Source of the DNA: Gilichinskyi gelida | Lineage (GTDB): Bacteria; Acidobacteriota; Thermoanaerobaculia; Gp7-AA8 | Reading direction: 5' to 3' | DNA length: 64,000 nucleotides | Assembly: GCA_038040385.1 (NCBI GenBank) | Contig: JBBPII010000004.1 | Coordinates: 248,001 to 312,000 of the forward strand | In this document: positions 23,311 through 31,680 of the stretch, in pieces | Numbering within the stretch: the first letter of the stretch is position 1 | Layout: each line of letters begins with the position of its first letter | Made by a program: the position numbers and the translations under genes | The notes under the pieces: model-generated | What the model saw: the letters and a program-made list of their open reading frames with translations, nothing else | The model's database searches: none | What the model was told of the DNA's origin: nothing

Positions 23311-24617
23311 GGCTTGTGGGGAGGGGATCCCTCGCCGTCTTCGCGGCTCGGGATGACACCCAGGACGCGCGCGGCAGCTTCGCGAACGCGCTCGGGAGCG
23401 GTGCCGCCGAGGGCGCTCTTCTTTGCCAGCACCTCATCGACGGTGCGCTTGGAGTGCTGGCGCTCGCGGCTGACGATGTCGTGGGCTTCGCGGAAGGGGA
23501 TACCCTTCGCCGCCAGCTCGTCGGCGGCGTCGGTGGCCATGAGCAGCGGGCTGGATGCGGCGGCGCGCATCCGCTCGCGGTCGAGCTTCAGTCCTTCGAG
23601 CAGTGCGTCGAGCGCGGGGAGCACGGCGCCGAGCGTGGCGCGGGTGCGGAACAGCGGCTCCTTGTCGAGCTGCAGGTCCTTGTCGTACGCCAGCGGCAGC
23701 GCCTTCATGATGGCCAGGAATCCCGTCAGCTCGCCGATTGCGCGGCCGGCGTGGCCGCGCACCAGCTCCAGGACGTCGGGGTTCTTCTTCTGCGGCATGC
23801 GCGACGAGCCGGTGGCCAGCGCGTCGGGCAGCTCGGCGAACGCCACCTCGTCGCTGGTGTAGAAGATCAAGTCCTCGGCCAGCCGCGAGAGGTGCATCAG
23901 CATCGCCGACGCGGCGAAGAGGTAGTCGAGCGCGAAGTCGCGGTCGCTCACCGCGTCGAGCGAGTTCGCCGACGGACGCGCGAAGCCGAGCAACTTGGCC
24001 AGCTTGGCTCGATCGATCGGGAGGGGCGTGCCGGCCAGCGCGCCGCAGCCGAGCGGGCATTCGTCGCCGCGCTCGATGGCGTCCGAGAAGCGCGCGCGGT
24101 CGCGCAGCAGCATCTCCGCGTACGCCAGGCACCAGTGTCCGAACGTCACCGGCTCGGCCTGTTTGAGGTGCGTGTAGCCGGGCATCGGCGTCGCCGCCTC
24201 GTCAGCGGCGCGCGTCGCCAGCGTTTTTGCGAGCGCGTTCGCCAGATCGATGGCCTCGGATGCCGCCTTCTTCAGCCAGAGGCGCAGATCGGTGGCCACT
24301 TGATCGTTGCGCGAGCGGCCGGTGTGCAGCTTGCCGGCGAGGTCGCCGATTTCTTCGTAGAGCTTCGACTCGACGTAGGTGTGGACGTCTTCGTGATCGG
24401 AATTCGCAGGCGCGGCGATGCGAGTCAGTCCTTCGACGATGGTCTGCGCCTCGGACGGCGTCAGGACGCCGGCGTCGCCGAGGGCACGGGCCCAGGCGAC
24501 GGAGCCCTCGATGTCCTCGGCGAACAGCTCGCGGTCGAAGGCGAACGAGTCGTTGAGCCGGCGGAGCAGCTCCGACGGCTCGGCCTCGAACCGGCCGCCC
24601 CACAGTTTGGGCGTCAA
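23307..24617 (-). CDS. argH: Argininosuccinate lyase
   Basis: 436 residues from a TTG that overlaps the argG stop (TTGA). Fumarase/aspartase superfamily: KLWGGRF at the start, HTGRSRNDQVATDLRLW, PGYTHLKQAEPVTFGHW, and the signature GSSRMPQKKNPD with its catalytic Ser loop. Releases fumarate to give arginine. The last 17 residues (GVIPSREDGEGSPPHKP) are the translation of a family C half-element, so the gene end was replaced or extended by the repeat. Confidence 0.94.
   Translation of the reverse strand: MTPKLWGGRFEAEPSELLRRLNDSFAFDRELFAEDIEGSVAWARALGDAGVLTPSEAQTIVEGLTRIAAPANSDHEDVHTYVESKLYEEIGDLAGKLHTGRSRNDQVATDLRLWLKKAASEAIDLANALAKTLATRAADEAATPMPGYTHLKQAEPVTFGHWCLAYAEMLLRDRARFSDAIERGDECPLGCGALAGTPLPIDRAKLAKLLGFARPSANSLDAVSDRDFALDYLFAASAMLMHLSRLAEDLIFYTSDEVAFAELPDALATGSSRMPQKKNPDVLELVRGHAGRAIGELTGFLAIMKALPLAYDKDLQLDKEPLFRTRATLGAVLPALDALLEGLKLDRERMRAAASSPLLMATDAADELAAKGIPFREAHDIVSRERQHSKRTVDEVLAKKSALGGTAPERVREAAARVLGVIPSREDGEGSPPHKP
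23323..23360. repeat. Half family C element at the argH 3' end
   Basis: GGGATCCCTCGCCGTCTTCG then CGGCTCGGGATGACACC: right half of the longer element at 24622-24730. Translated as the ArgH tail. Confidence 0.75.
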
Positions 24618-25930
24618 CGCCGTGTCATCCCGACCCCGAGCGAAGCGAGGGGGAGGGATCCCGTCCGCTCGTGCGCTTCCCGCTCATCGGCGGGGGATTC
24701 CTCGCCGTCTTCGCGGCTCGGAATGACACCGACGGGCCCCAGCCGCTTCCGTCCCCGCGTCTGCAAACCGAACAGCCGGATGAAGCCCGCCGCGTCGCGC
24801 GCATCGTAGCCGGTCATGTTGAAGCTCGCCAGCGCCTCCGAGTACATCGAATACGGCGACGTGCGCGACACCACCAGCGCGCTCCCCTTGTACAGCTTGA
24901 GGGTTACGCTGCCGGTGACGTTCTCCGCGATCTTGTCCACGAACGCGTCGTACGCTTCCTTCAGCGGCGAGAACCACTGCCCGAAGTAGACGAGCTCCGC
25001 GTACCGCGTGGCGATGCGCTCCTTCTCGTGCGACGACTCGCGGTCGAGGGTGATCGACTCGATCGCCTTGAGTGCGGTGACCAGCATCGTGCCGCCGGGC
25101 GTCTCGTACACGCCGCGCGACTTGATGCCCACCAGGCGGTTCTCGACCAGGTCGACGCGGCCGACGCCGTGCCGGCCGCCGATGGCGTTGAGCCTCTCCA
25201 CCAGCGCCGCGGGCGACAGCTCCTCGCCGTTGACGGCGACGGGAACGCCGGCCTCGAACTCGATGGTCACCTTCTCCGGCTCGTCCGGCGCGAGGGTCGG
25301 GTCGACGGTCAGCTTGAACATCGACGCTTCCGGCTCGAACGCCGGGTCCTCGAGCGGGCCGCCCTCGTGCGAGAGGTGCCAGAGGTTGCGGTCGCGCGAG
25401 TACGGATCCTTCTTCGTCACCGCGACGGGGATGCCGCGCGCCGACGCGTAGTCGATGGCGTCCTCACGGGAGACGATGTCCCACTCCCGCCACGGAGCGA
25501 TGACCTTCAGCTCCGGCGCCAGCGCCTGATAGGCCAGCTCGAAGCGCACCTGATCGTTGCCCTTGCCGGTGCAGCCGTGGGCCAGGGCGTCGCAGCCGGT
25601 GGCGAGAGCGATCTCCACCTGCTTGCGGGCGATCAGGGGGCGGGCGGTGGCGGTGCCGAGAAGATAATCCTTCTCGTAAATTGCTCCTGCTTTCAGTACA
25701 GGAAAAATATAGTCCTTTGCGAACTCTTCCCTGGCATCGATGAGATGGAAGTCGCACGCGCCGGTGCGATAGGCCTTCTCCGCCAGCCCGGAAGTCTCCT
25801 CGGCCTGCCCGACGTCGACGGCCACGGCGACCACGTCGCAGCCGTAGTTCTCCTTCAGCCACGGGATGATGACCGAGGTGTCGAGGCCGCCCGAGTAGGC
25901 GAGGGCGACTTTCTTGATGGTGTTCTTCAT
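24614..25930 (-). CDS. argG: Argininosuccinate synthase
   Basis: 438 residues. The P-loop pyrophosphatase-type ATP site is KVALAYSGGLDTSVIIPWL; further family blocks are GCTGKGNDQVRFE, KKDPYSRDRNLWHLSHEGG, ETPGGTML and SPYSMYSEALASFNM. Condenses citrulline with aspartate using ATP. The normal protein would end near RKRLG; another ~37 residues (VIPSREDGEESP and on) come from a full family C palindrome. Overlaps argD (ATGA) and argH (TTGA). Confidence 0.94.
   Translation of the reverse strand: MKNTIKKVALAYSGGLDTSVIIPWLKENYGCDVVAVAVDVGQAEETSGLAEKAYRTGACDFHLIDAREEFAKDYIFPVLKAGAIYEKDYLLGTATARPLIARKQVEIALATGCDALAHGCTGKGNDQVRFELAYQALAPELKVIAPWREWDIVSREDAIDYASARGIPVAVTKKDPYSRDRNLWHLSHEGGPLEDPAFEPEASMFKLTVDPTLAPDEPEKVTIEFEAGVPVAVNGEELSPAALVERLNAIGGRHGVGRVDLVENRLVGIKSRGVYETPGGTMLVTALKAIESITLDRESSHEKERIATRYAELVYFGQWFSPLKEAYDAFVDKIAENVTGSVTLKLYKGSALVVSRTSPYSMYSEALASFNMTGYDARDAAGFIRLFGLQTRGRKRLGPVGVIPSREDGEESPADEREAHERTGSLPLASLGVGMTRR
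24622..24730. repeat. Palindromic element, family C, forming the argG 3' end
   Basis: 109 bp with terminal inverted repeats GTGTCATCCCGA/TCGGAATGACACC and an inner GAGCGAAGCGAGG stem. Read through in frame by argG. Confidence 0.85.
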
Positions 25931-27132
25931 GCTGCCTTCTCCTGCGAGGCCGCGAGGACGCTCTCCAGCGCGGCGATGAATTCGACGAATGCCTTCTTCG
26001 GCGTCACGTACGGCGGCAGCAGGCGCAGGACGTTCTCCCGCGCCGTGCCGACCACGAAGCCCTTCGCCAGCAGCTCCTGGGCGATGGCCTTCGCCGGGCG
26101 GTTGAATTCGATGCCCCACATGAAGCCGGAGCCGCGGATCTCCACGATCGACGGCACGCGCGCCTGCAGCGCGCGCAACTGCTGCCCGAACCACTCGCCG
26201 TACGCGTTGATGCGCGGCAGCAGCGCCGCCTTCTCGATCTCTTCGAGGACGGCGAGGCCGAGACGGCACGCCACCGGGTTGCCGCCAAACGTCGTGCCGT
26301 GGTGACCAGGCTTTACTACGCCTTCGATCGCCTCTCCGGTCAGCACGGCGCCCAGCGGCAACCCACCGCCGAGCGGTTTTGCAAGGGTGACGATGTCGGG
26401 AACGACGCCGCTCTGCTGGAACGCGAAGAGCGTTCCGGTGCGGCCGAGACCGCACTGGATCTCGTCGAAGATTAGGATCGCGCCGGTGCGGTCGGCGGCT
26501 TTGCGCGCCGCGGCGAGAAACTCGTGCGAGAGCGGGATGATCCCCCCCTCCCCCATCACCGGCTCGAGGAAGATCGCCGACGTTTTCTGCGTAACCGCCG
26601 CCTCGAGCGCGGCGACGTCGTTCGGCTCGATGAAGGTCACGCCCGACATCAGCGGCTCGAACGGCGTGCGATAGGCGTCGTGGCCGGTGAGCGACAGCGA
26701 TCCGATGGTCCGTCCGTGGAAGCTCTCGCGCAGGGCGACGACGTCGCTCTTCCCCGGGTTCGCCAGCCGCGCGAACTTCAGCGCCGCCTCGTTGGCCTCC
26801 GTGCCGCTGTTGCAGAAGAACGCGCGCAGCAGGCCCGAGGCGCGCACCAGGCGCTCCGCGAGCAGCCCCTGCGTGGGGTGGTAGTAGAGGTTGGAGACGT
26901 GCAGCAGCGCGGTGGATTCGTCGCGCAGCGCCTTGATCAGCCGCGGGTGGCGATGCCCGAGGACGTTGACGGCGATGCCGCCCAGGAGGTCCCAGTAGAC
27001 GCGGCCGTCGGCGTCGACGAGCTTCGCGCCTTTGCCGCTCCGCGGATGGAACGGCGTCCGCGCGTAGGTGCCGAGGAGGAAGGACTTCTCGCGCTCCTCG
27101 ACGGCGGTGGGGGATTCATCGTGAAGCAACAT
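25927..27132 (-). CDS. argD: Acetylornithine aminotransferase
   Basis: 401 residues, class III PLP aminotransferase. Features: FFCNSGTEANEAALKFAR, SFHGRTIGSLSLTGH, IFDEIQCGLGRTGTLFAFQ, and the PLP lysine in VTLAKPLGGGLPLGAV. HGTTFGGNPVACRLGLAVLE supports the acetylornithine/succinyldiaminopimelate subgroup. Converts N-acetylglutamate semialdehyde to N-acetylornithine. Coupled to argG by ATGA; separated from argB by a palindrome. Confidence 0.93.
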   Translation of the reverse strand: MLLHDESPTAVEEREKSFLLGTYARTPFHPRSGKGAKLVDADGRVYWDLLGGIAVNVLGHRHPRLIKALRDESTALLHVSNLYYHPTQGLLAERLVRASGLLRAFFCNSGTEANEAALKFARLANPGKSDVVALRESFHGRTIGSLSLTGHDAYRTPFEPLMSGVTFIEPNDVAALEAAVTQKTSAIFLEPVMGEGGIIPLSHEFLAAARKAADRTGAILIFDEIQCGLGRTGTLFAFQQSGVVPDIVTLAKPLGGGLPLGAVLTGEAIEGVVKPGHHGTTFGGNPVACRLGLAVLEEIEKAALLPRINAYGEWFGQQLRALQARVPSIVEIRGSGFMWGIEFNRPAKAIAQELLAKGFVVGTARENVLRLLPPYVTPKKAFVEFIAALESVLAASQEKAA

Positions 27133-27158
27133 GTTCGTTCTCCGTTGCCAGATTGCCA

Positions 27159-27222
27159 GTTGCAGGTTTTCCGCGTCTCCGCGTGAAACGGTTCTCACGC
27201 GGAGTCGCGGAGAACCTGCAAC
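27159..27222. repeat. Palindromic element between argB and argD
   Basis: A 64-bp inverted repeat: GTTGCAGGTT plus CGCGTCTCCGCGTGA, loop AACGGTT, and the near-complement CTCACGCGGAGTCGCGGAG plus AACCTGCAAC. It would form a long hairpin in the operon mRNA between argB and argD, and its right end abuts the argB stop. Different in sequence from families A-D. Confidence 0.8.
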
Positions 27223-27962
27223 TACGCCGCGACCAGCGACGTCCCTCCTTCTTCTCCGATCGTGATCCGCCGCACGCCCGACCCCAGCGCATGCAGCGCG
27301 GCCAGCAACTTCGGACGCATCCCGCCGCTGACCACGTCGCTGTTCAGCAGCGCCTCGGCCTCGGCCGGCCCGAGCTCGCGCACGATGTTGCCGCTGCCGT
27401 CGAGCAGGCCGGCGACGTCGGTGATGAACACCAGCGACTCCGCACCGAGCGCCGCCGCCAGCGCGGCCGCCGCGGTGTCGGCATTCACGTTCAACAGGCT
27501 GCCGTTCGGCCCCTCGGCGATCGACGAGACCACCGGCAGGATCCGGCAGCTCAGCATGGCCCGGATGAGCATCCCGTTCGCGCTGCGGACGCGGCCCACG
27601 TGGCCGAGGTCGACGCCGTCGACCGGCTCGTGCACCTCGGCCACCAGCGTCGAGGCGTCCGATCCGCTGATGCCCGCGGCGCGCAAGTGCATCGCCGCCA
27701 GCTCGCTGACGATCATCTTGTTCACGCTGCCGGCGAGGACGGAGACCACGACATCGAGCGTGGCGTCGTCGGTGATCCGCAGCCCGGCGTGCGTCCGCTT
27801 CGGGATGCCGAGGGAGGCGAGCTTGGCGTCGACATGCTTGCCGCCGCCGTGCACCAGCACGATCGGCTCGCCGCGCTTCCACTGCTTGGCGATGCCGCGG
27901 AGCGCGGCCGCGCGGCGGGTCTCGTCTTCGAGGAGGCTGCCTCCGAGCTTGACTACCTTCAC
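27222..27962 (-). CDS. argB: Acetylglutamate kinase
   Basis: 246 residues from a GTG overlapping argC by 4 bp. Amino-acid kinase fold: KVVKLGGSLLEDE, IVLVHGGGKHVDAKLASLGI, NVNADTAAAALAAALGAESL, VSGGMRPKLLAALHAL. Slightly shorter than the usual 260-300 residues and lacks the N-terminal helix that forms arginine-sensitive hexamers, so it may not be feedback inhibited in that way (inference). Confidence 0.9.
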   Translation of the reverse strand: MKVVKLGGSLLEDETRRAAALRGIAKQWKRGEPIVLVHGGGKHVDAKLASLGIPKRTHAGLRITDDATLDVVVSVLAGSVNKMIVSELAAMHLRAAGISGSDASTLVAEVHEPVDGVDLGHVGRVRSANGMLIRAMLSCRILPVVSSIAEGPNGSLLNVNADTAAAALAAALGAESLVFITDVAGLLDGSGNIVRELGPAEAEALLNSDVVSGGMRPKLLAALHALGSGVRRITIGEEGGTSLVAA

Positions 27963-28963
27963 GTCAGCGCCTCCGTCTCCTTGAAGCCCATCATCCGATT
28001 GAAGTTCTGAACGGCCTGCGACGCGGCGCCTTTGAGGAGGTTGTCGATCACCGACACGATCACCGCCCGCCGCCCGCCCTGCAGCAGCGTGAATCCGATC
28101 TCTGCGCGCGGGGTGTTCACGACGCTCTTCAGCTCCGGGAGCTGGCCCGCAGGCAGGACGCGCACGAACGGCGCGTTGGCGTAGGCGCGGGTGTAGGCCT
28201 CGGCGACCTGCTGCTCGGTCATGGCGTGCAGGAAACCGACGTGGATCGTCGACAGGAGGCCGCGCACCGTCGGCAGCAGGTGCGGGACGAAAACCAGCGG
28301 CGCGCGATCGCCGAGGTGAAGCTGCTGGCGGATCTCCGGCTCGTGGCGGTGGTTGCCGACGCCGTACGCCTTGAAGTTTCCGAACAGCTCGGCGAACGAC
28401 CACTGCAGGTCGGCCTTCTTGCCGGCGCCGGAGACGCCGCTCTTGGAGTCGCAGATCACCGGCTGCTCGCGGTCGATGGCGTAGATCAGCGGCCGCAGCG
28501 CGAGGAGGATCGACGTCGGGTAGCAGCCGGGGTTGGCGACGAGTTTGGCGTTTCGCAGCTCGCCGTTGCACCACTCGGTGAGGCCGTAGACGGCGCTCTC
28601 CAGCAGCGCGGGATGCGCGTGCTCGAAGCCGTACCAGCTCGGATACAGCGCCGGATCGTCGAGGCGGAAGGCGCCGGACAGGTCGATGACCCGCATGCCG
28701 CGGTCGAGGAGCTCGGGCGCCAGCTCGGCGGAGACTTCGTTCGGCGTGGCCAGGAAGACGATCTCGGGATTCTTCGCCACCATAGCCTCGAGGTCGAACG
28801 GCTCGGCGATGAGGTGCGGGAGGTTCGGGGCGATCTCGCCGCGCATGCCGCCGCGCGACGAATAGAGTCCGACCAGCTCGACCTCGGGATGCTTCGCGAG
28901 GATTGCCGTCAGCTCGGAGCCGGCGTAGCCGGTGGCTCCGACGATTGCGACGCGGGTAGTCAT
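27959..28963 (-). CDS. argC: N-acetyl-gamma-glutamyl-phosphate reductase
   Basis: 334 residues. NADP-binding GATGYAGSELTAILAKHPEV at the start; catalytic cysteine in KLVANPGCYPTSILLALRPL; His in GNHRHEPEIRQ; FVPHLLPTVRGLLST near the end. Reduces acetylglutamyl phosphate. Its ATG overlaps the argR stop (TAATG). Confidence 0.94.
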   Translation of the reverse strand: MTTRVAIVGATGYAGSELTAILAKHPEVELVGLYSSRGGMRGEIAPNLPHLIAEPFDLEAMVAKNPEIVFLATPNEVSAELAPELLDRGMRVIDLSGAFRLDDPALYPSWYGFEHAHPALLESAVYGLTEWCNGELRNAKLVANPGCYPTSILLALRPLIYAIDREQPVICDSKSGVSGAGKKADLQWSFAELFGNFKAYGVGNHRHEPEIRQQLHLGDRAPLVFVPHLLPTVRGLLSTIHVGFLHAMTEQQVAEAYTRAYANAPFVRVLPAGQLPELKSVVNTPRAEIGFTLLQGGRRAVIVSVIDNLLKGAASQAVQNFNRMMGFKETEALT

Positions 28964-29478
28964 TATCGTGCGTGCCGCCTGGCCGGCGTGATGCCGGCGA
29001 TGGTCTGGAGCCGTCGGGCGAAAGAGGCGGCGGCCGAGGGGGAGCGGAGGGCCACGAAGATGGTGTCGTCGCCGCCGACGGTGCCGAGGACGTCGTCGAG
29101 GTCGGCGGTGTCCATGGCGCTGGCCACCGGCTGCGCGGCGGCGGTGGGGGTCTTGATCACCACCATGTTCCCCGCCGCCTCGGAGGAGAGGACGTTGTCG
29201 CGCACGAGCTGCTCGAGGCGCTCCTCGCGCAATTCGCGGGGGGTGAAGGCGGCGATGGGGGTGACGGCGGCGAGGTCGCCCGGGGCGACGTAGCCGTTGG
29301 GGCTCTTGGCCACGCCGAGCTCGCGCAGGTCGCGGGAGAGGGTGGGCTGAGTCACGCGGACGCCGTGCTTGCGCAGCACGGCGAGGAGCTCGTCCTGCGA
29401 ATGGACGCTCTGCTGGCCGATGATCCGGAGGATCTCGTCGCGCCGCCGCAGGATGTCGCCGTGTGCATGAATATTCAT
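28963..29478 (-). CDS. argR: Arginine repressor ArgR
   Basis: 171 residues. N-terminal winged helix (QSVHSQDELLAVLRKHGVRV, TQPTLSRDLRELGVAK) and the C-terminal arginine-binding hexamerisation domain (NMVVIKTPTAAAQPVASAMD, LGTVGGDDTIFVAL). First gene of the arg operon; ARG boxes overlap its start codon, so it represses the operon including itself when arginine is plentiful. The start codon itself is part of the palindrome ATGAATATTCAT. Confidence 0.94.
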   Translation of the reverse strand: MNIHAHGDILRRRDEILRIIGQQSVHSQDELLAVLRKHGVRVTQPTLSRDLRELGVAKSPNGYVAPGDLAAVTPIAAFTPRELREERLEQLVRDNVLSSEAAGNMVVIKTPTAAAQPVASAMDTADLDDVLGTVGGDDTIFVALRSPSAAASFARRLQTIAGITPARRHAR

Positions 29479-29515
29479 TGGTTCGAATTTTTATTCATTC
29501 AGCCGAACTTGTCAA
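29466..29515 (-). promoter_or_regulatory. arg operon promoter with two ARG boxes
   Basis: On the minus strand TTGACA (29510-29515) and TAAAAA (29488-29493) are spaced 16 bp. One ARG box, AATGAATAAAAATTCGAA (29482-29499), covers the -10. A second, AATGAATATTCATG (29466-29479), covers the argR ATG. Both match the general TGAATnnnnATTCA operator. Transcription would begin within a few bases of the ATG, giving a leaderless or nearly leaderless mRNA. Confidence 0.8.
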
Positions 29516-29554
29516 CTCCAGTCCGCCACGGTTGATTCCCGCTAGACTCCCCGC

Positions 29555-30145
29555 ATGAAGGTCCTCGTTTTCGGAGCCACGGGCGGGACGGGGCGGCAGG
29601 TGGTGGAGCAGGCGCGTGCCGCGGGGCACGAGGTCACCGCCTTCACGCGAGATGCGAACGGCGATGTGACCGAAGACGCCGACGCCGTGGCGCGTGCCGT
29701 TCGCGGGCAGGACGCGGCGATCAGCGCGCTGGGGCGCGGTCTGTCGTTCCGCTCGCAGAACCTGATGTCCAGTGCCATGCGCGTCATCGTCCCGGTGCTG
29801 GAACGGGAGGGCGTGCGGCGGTTCATCGTCACCTCGGCATTCGGCGTCGGCGAGACGCTGCGCGACGCACCGCTGCTGCCGAAGATCTTCGGCCGGACGC
29901 TGCTGCGCGGATTGTTTCGAGACAAGGCGGCCGCCGACGAGTACGTCCGCCGCAGCAGCCTCGATTGGACCCTCGTCTATCCCGTCATGCTCACGAACGG
30001 GCCGCGCAGCGACCGCTATCGCGCCGGCGAACGCCTCCCGCTGACCAGCGCAGCGAAGATCTCCCGCGCCGACGTCGCCGAGTTCATCGTCCGCCAACTC
30101 ACGGACCGGACGTGGCTGCGCAAGACGGTCATCATCAGCGACTGA
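29555..30145 (+). CDS. NAD(P)-binding epimerase-like protein (NmrA/BLVRB type)
   Basis: 196 residues with a Rossmann start KVLVFGATGGTGRQVVEQA, then GQDAAISALGRG, RRFIVTSAFGVGE and SSLDWTLVYPVMLTNGP. This is the small NAD(P)H-binding family related to flavin reductase/biliverdin reductase B and NmrA regulators. Substrate unknown. It starts 76 bp from the divergent argR and does not obviously share its control. Confidence 0.85.
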   Translation: MKVLVFGATGGTGRQVVEQARAAGHEVTAFTRDANGDVTEDADAVARAVRGQDAAISALGRGLSFRSQNLMSSAMRVIVPVLEREGVRRFIVTSAFGVGETLRDAPLLPKIFGRTLLRGLFRDKAAADEYVRRSSLDWTLVYPVMLTNGPRSDRYRAGERLPLTSAAKISRADVAEFIVRQLTDRTWLRKTVIISD

Positions 30146-30244
30146 GGAGCGCCGGCGTCCCGCCGGCTGGCTGGGCGGCGTCCCGCCGCCCCCAAACCGG
30201 CGGCGAGGACGCCGCCGGTCCAGCCGCCGGGACGGCGGCGCTCC
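30146..30244. repeat. Palindromic element, family A
   Basis: Bounded by GGAGCGCCGGCGTCCCGCC and GGCGGGACGGCGGCGCTCC-like ends, with nested inner arms (GGCGGCGTCC/GGACGCCGCC). 99 bp, immediately after the stop of the preceding gene. Confidence 0.85.
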
Positions 30245-30295
30245 GGGCCACCGCGGCGTGCGGCTTGCACGCCCGCTGGTCAGGAGGCCGATCTC

Positions 30296-30436
30296 ATGTC
30301 CCGCGTAGAACCGAAAGACGACGACCGCCGTGAGGTGGCGCCCGAACCGCGCCACCTCAGCGACCGGAAACCGGAAAAGGCGGAGGGGGACGAGGGTACG
30401 ATCGAGGAAGCGCTGAGGAATCAGGAAACGACGTGA
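30296..30436 (+). CDS. Small acidic/basic protein, 46 residues
   Basis: MSRVEPKDDDRREVAPEPRH and a further charged stretch ending EEALRNQETT. No hydrophobic segment; likely disordered. Strong CAGGAGG ribosome site 8 bp upstream, and the TGA overlaps the GTG start of the aldo/keto reductase (GTGA), which supports real translation. No family recognised. Confidence 0.65.
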   Translation: MSRVEPKDDDRREVAPEPRHLSDRKPEKAEGDEGTIEEALRNQETT

Positions 30437-31407
30437 AGCATCGAAAACTGGCATCCCTCGAAGTCTCCGCCATCGGACTGGGCTGCATGGGGATGTCGGA
30501 GTTCTACGGCTCCCACGACGACGCGCAGTCCATCGCCACCATCCGGCGCGCGCTCGACCTCGGCGTGAACTTCCTCGACACCGCCGACATGTACGGCCCG
30601 TTCACCAACGAGCAGCTCGTCGGCCGCGCCATCCGCGATCGCCGTGACGAGGTGGTGCTGGCCACGAAGTTCGGCAACGAGCGCAACCCCGACGGAAGCT
30701 GGGTGGGGATCAACGGGCGGCCGGAGTACGTCCGCGCCGCGTGCGACGGATCGCTGAAACGGCTCGGGGTCGACCGCATCGATCTCTACTATCAGCACCG
30801 CGTCGACGTGAAGACGCCCATCGAGGAAACCGTCGGCGCGATGGCCGATCTGGTGCGCGCCGGCAAGGTCCGCCACATCGGCCTCTCCGAGGCCGCGCCG
30901 CGCACGATCCGCCGCGCGCATGCGGTACATCCCGTGACCGTGCTGCAGACGGAGTACTCGCTCTGGTCGCGCGAGCCGGAGGAGGAGATCCTGCCGACCC
31001 TCCGCGAGCTCGGCATCGGCTTCGTCGCCTATTCGCCCATCGGCCGCGGCTTCCTCTCCGGCCGCATCAAGTCCGTCGACGATCTGGAGCCCGACGACTA
31101 CCGCCGCAACAACCCGCGCTTCCAGGGGGCGAACTTTCAGCGCAACCTCGATCTGGTCGCCCGAATCGAGGAGCTGGCGCGCGAGAAAGGCGTCACCCCG
31201 GCACAACTGGCCATCGCCTGGGTGCTCGCACAAGGCGACGACGTCGTCCCCATCCCCGGCAGCCGCCGCGTCGAGCATCTCGAAGAGAACGCCGCAGCCG
31301 TCGACATTGTGCTATCCGAAGACGATCTCGCGCAGATCGCCACCGCGGCGCCGGTCGGCGCGGCGGTAGGTGACCGCTATCCCGATATGACGCGGGTGAA
31401 CCTATGA
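30433..31407 (+). CDS. Aldo/keto reductase
   Basis: 324 residues, (beta/alpha)8 AKR family. Catalytic tetrad visible: Asp and Tyr in NFLDTADMYGPFTNE, Lys in VLATKFG, His in YYQHRVD. The NADP-binding end has PIPGSRRVEHLEENAAAV. Closest in pattern to YajO/YakC-like and potassium-channel-beta-like AKRs. Reduces an aldehyde or ketone; the physiological substrate is unknown. Coupled to the preceding 46-residue gene. Confidence 0.92.
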   Translation: MKHRKLASLEVSAIGLGCMGMSEFYGSHDDAQSIATIRRALDLGVNFLDTADMYGPFTNEQLVGRAIRDRRDEVVLATKFGNERNPDGSWVGINGRPEYVRAACDGSLKRLGVDRIDLYYQHRVDVKTPIEETVGAMADLVRAGKVRHIGLSEAAPRTIRRAHAVHPVTVLQTEYSLWSREPEEEILPTLRELGIGFVAYSPIGRGFLSGRIKSVDDLEPDDYRRNNPRFQGANFQRNLDLVARIEELAREKGVTPAQLAIAWVLAQGDDVVPIPGSRRVEHLEENAAAVDIVLSEDDLAQIATAAPVGAAVGDRYPDMTRVNL

Positions 31408-31426
31408 GATTTGGAGATGCAGCACT

Positions 31427-31624
31427 ATGAAGGAACAGGCTCTCATTCCCTGGATGTTCTTCCTCGCCGCCGCGATGTCCGTGGTCGCTGCGGTCATTCC
31501 CCTCATCAAAGGTGGCTCGCTGAACGTCGTGTTCTTCTGCGTGGCAATCGTCTGGTTCATCCTCGGGCTCGGCATCCGGGCCAAGGCACGAAAAGGCAAG
31601 GACGGTACGGGTGTGAATCCGTAG
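31427..31624 (+). CDS. Two-TM small membrane protein
   Basis: 65 residues: TM about 7-26 (IPWMFFLAAAMSVVAAVIPL) and about 32-50 (NVVFFCVAIVWFILGLGI), then a short basic tail. No family recognised. Follows the aldo/keto reductase by 19 bp and could be cotranscribed. Confidence 0.7.
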   Translation: MKEQALIPWMFFLAAAMSVVAAVIPLIKGGSLNVVFFCVAIVWFILGLGIRAKARKGKDGTGVNP

Positions 31625-31680
31625 TTCGCGTCCGCCGCACCTGAGATACAGTTCTGCAACCGAAACGTTAGGAGGGCTCC

